Positions 62,647 through 64,000 of a stretch of 64,000 bases of DNA are shown here, piece after piece; the stretch's first letter is position 1; every line of letters starts with the position of its first letter. The notes under the pieces are model-generated. The model did not search any database. It was not told where the DNA came from and saw only the letters and a program-made list of their open reading frames with translations. This DNA comes from Phaseolus vulgaris. Lineage: Eukaryota; Streptophyta; Magnoliopsida; Fabales; Fabaceae. The translations under genes were made by a program, and so were the position numbers. The stretch spans positions 44,982,672 through 45,046,671 of the forward strand of contig NC_023759.2 of NCBI RefSeq assembly GCF_000499845.2, in the 5' to 3' direction.

Positions 62647-63047
62647 GATTGACACAACAAGTAATAAATTACAACAGTCCAATAAATGAATTTTTAAAGT
62701 TTTAAAACTAATGACACTAATTTTTAAAATAACAGCAAATTTAAAAATGAACATGCATACATATATCATAACAATTAATTATCAATTAAAACACCTAAAA
62801 TAAGAGTTGGGAAGTGGACATGACAGATATGATTCCTTATAGGTCTTATTTAGTAGTGTGTGGTTTCAAAATCTGGTCCAAGATATTCGCATATACAATG
62901 AATTGTATGAAAATTATTTGGTACTTGATAAAATTGTACATAACTAATTTTATTACCCGCCAACCTTTTGTGCTTATTGTTAAGATTTTCCACTCTGGAA
63001 GTAACAATTTTCAACCACGAAGGCCTCGAGCTCAACTAAAGCAGGAA
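61550..63047. other. AT-rich intergenic region; no gene seen
   Basis: It contains the compound AT/GT/GA microsatellite at 62536-62647. No other structure was recognised. Confidence 0.5.
62536..62647. repeat. compound (AT)n / (GTAT)n / (GA)n microsatellite
   Basis: AT runs with regularly interspersed GTGT steps (62536-62619) give a higher-order unit of about 20 bp repeated four times, then pass into 14 GA units (62620-62647). Confidence 0.95.
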
Positions 63048-63668
63048 CTAGAGGGATGCTATCTTGGGAGCCATAATCTCAAGAAGTCCTTTTGGGTTGT
63101 CCACATGAACCCAATGACCAGAATTTGGAAGAACACAGAAGGAAACTTTTCCACAAGAGTCGGCTCCATGCTTACTGGCTAGTTTCTGGATTCTCTCAAT
63201 AGCATCTTGGTCCCATCTATCACTTTTTTCAGCACGCAAAATTACTATCTCCATACCTTTGGGAGGCTTCTCCAAAAGATTCCAGTAAGACTTTTCACTG
63301 CATAATCGTAACGTCGGAGATTTGTTACTTTTGGCTGTGGAGGAAGATCGCAGAAAACACTCAAGAAAACAAAAGGTTTAAATGAAGTTTTAATGCATCT
63401 TTGTTTCAAAAATGGTTAAGTTGCTAGATATTCGAATAATTATCTTCTATTTCTATTCCTTATTTCAAATATTTGTGTAAAAGATCATTTGAAATGTTTT
63501 ACTCAAATTCAACGAAGCTTCATTTACCAGTAAGAATCGAACATATCTTTAGCATTTTCAAGATCAAATATCCACGTCTCATGATCACCAACTTTTTTGA
63601 TATTGGTGCCTATCCAGTCCGACAGTGCTTTAGAATAACCAAGTCCCATAAGATGACTCACAAGCCAC
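63048..63668 (-). CDS. alpha/beta hydrolase, ABHD11-like (3' exons only)
   Basis: C-terminal part of an alpha/beta-fold hydrolase related to plant ABHD11-like proteins. Two exons are clear: 63668-63528 (WLVSHLMGLGYSKALSDWIG..WIFDLENAKDMFDSY) and 63297-63048 (SYWNLLEKPPKGMEIVILRA..SDRWD..CVLPNSGHWVHVDNPKG..PKIASL*), joined through a split Cys codon. The motif NSGHWVHVDNP contains the catalytic His of the triad. The upstream exons with the nucleophile Ser should lie near or beyond the window end. At 63885-63990 the minus strand shows AGHSFGY, like the GHSFGG elbow, but a stop follows at once. The gene may therefore be damaged, or that stretch may be unrelated. Substrate unknown. Confidence 0.7.
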
Positions 63669-64000
63669 CTGAAAGAAGGTTCAGTGTATATTTTAGTCCA
63701 ACTGCAATATTAGATTGGCACGAGGAAGATTGCATATCGTACATCTTTTATAGTGTTTGGTAATTGACTTGACACACTGCATTTTCATCAAATTTTAAGA
63801 CAGGTACTTTTAGACATTGGACAACCAATCAGATCATCAAAAGAAAATGAAGAAAGAACCTAGAATGTCCTTCCTTCGGCCATATAAATTACCTCAATCT
63901 CTTTGCTTAAAATGTCTAACAAGCATTTGTACATTTACACTGTCCATCAAACGCAATATCCAAAACTATGACCGGCACTTTATTTCATTATAAAAAAAAA
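63669..64000 (-). other. intron and possible degraded upstream exon of the hydrolase gene
   Basis: The acceptor at 63670/63669 opens the first clear exon. Further upstream only AGHSFGY at about 63950 suggests the nucleophile elbow; stops after it and a plausible donor (GAG|GTAATT, near 63893) leave its status open. Confidence 0.3.

Noticed and set aside
62521..62769. 82-codon frame with Tyr-Ile repeats
   Set aside because: Translation of the AT microsatellite.

Overview
This is nuclear DNA from a flowering plant. Spliceosomal introns with GT..AG borders interrupt every recognisable gene, intergenic DNA is very AT-rich, and the proteins are plant-specific (chloroplast SRP54, a CRIB-type ROP GAP, a cell-wall invertase with the 9-nt mini-exon). 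The dispersed repeats (plant-mobile-domain/MULE remnants, LTRs with the GTCGTCTGTGGGAACG junction, a LINE RNase H fragment) resemble those of warm-season legumes such as Vigna or Phaseolus. That placement is inference. All gene models were spliced by eye and checked for reading-frame continuity across each junction.

Layout, left to right. 1-1650 (-): 5' part of an acidic hnRNP Q/LIF2-like RNA-binding protein. 1740-7100: AT-rich DNA with palindromic repeats, then a decayed Mutator-like region holding a plant mobile domain (+) facing an OTU-like protease and a transposase tail (-). 7618-9180 (-): RPA14. 9586-10051 (-): a small tail-anchored membrane protein. 11149-17463 (-): complete 15-exon cpSRP54 (565 aa), with a repeat-rich intron. 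18795-22518 (-): complete ROP GAP (502 aa). 22870-29550: intergenic, with short tandem repeats. 29554-30607 (-): SmG. 30810-39780: intergenic and transposon-rich, with a ~1.15-kb heptamer array (GGTAGCA, ~165 copies), an 890-bp solo LTR with a 5-bp target duplication, and stacked LTR fragments. 39969-46500 (+): complete 23-exon mitotic kinesin-5 (1009 aa). 46700-53950: AT-rich, with one LINE RNase H fragment. 54046-57805 (+): complete cell-wall invertase (572 aa). 57810-60580: AT-rich, with short duplications. 60584-61408 (-): ubiquitin-eL40 fusion (128 aa). 61550-63047: AT-rich, with an AT/GA microsatellite. 63048-end (-): 3' exons of an ABHD11-like alpha/beta hydrolase.

The genes do not form a pathway. 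They are independent loci: housekeeping (RPA14, SmG, ubiquitin-eL40), plastid protein targeting (cpSRP54), ROP signalling, mitosis (kinesin-5) and apoplastic sucrose cleavage (invertase). Promoter motifs fit their roles: telo-box and site II elements near the ubiquitin-eL40 and hnRNP starts, and an MSA-like AACGG element before the mitotic kinesin. No clearly new biological system was found. The most unusual items are the heptamer array and the mobile-domain/OTU/MULE composite.
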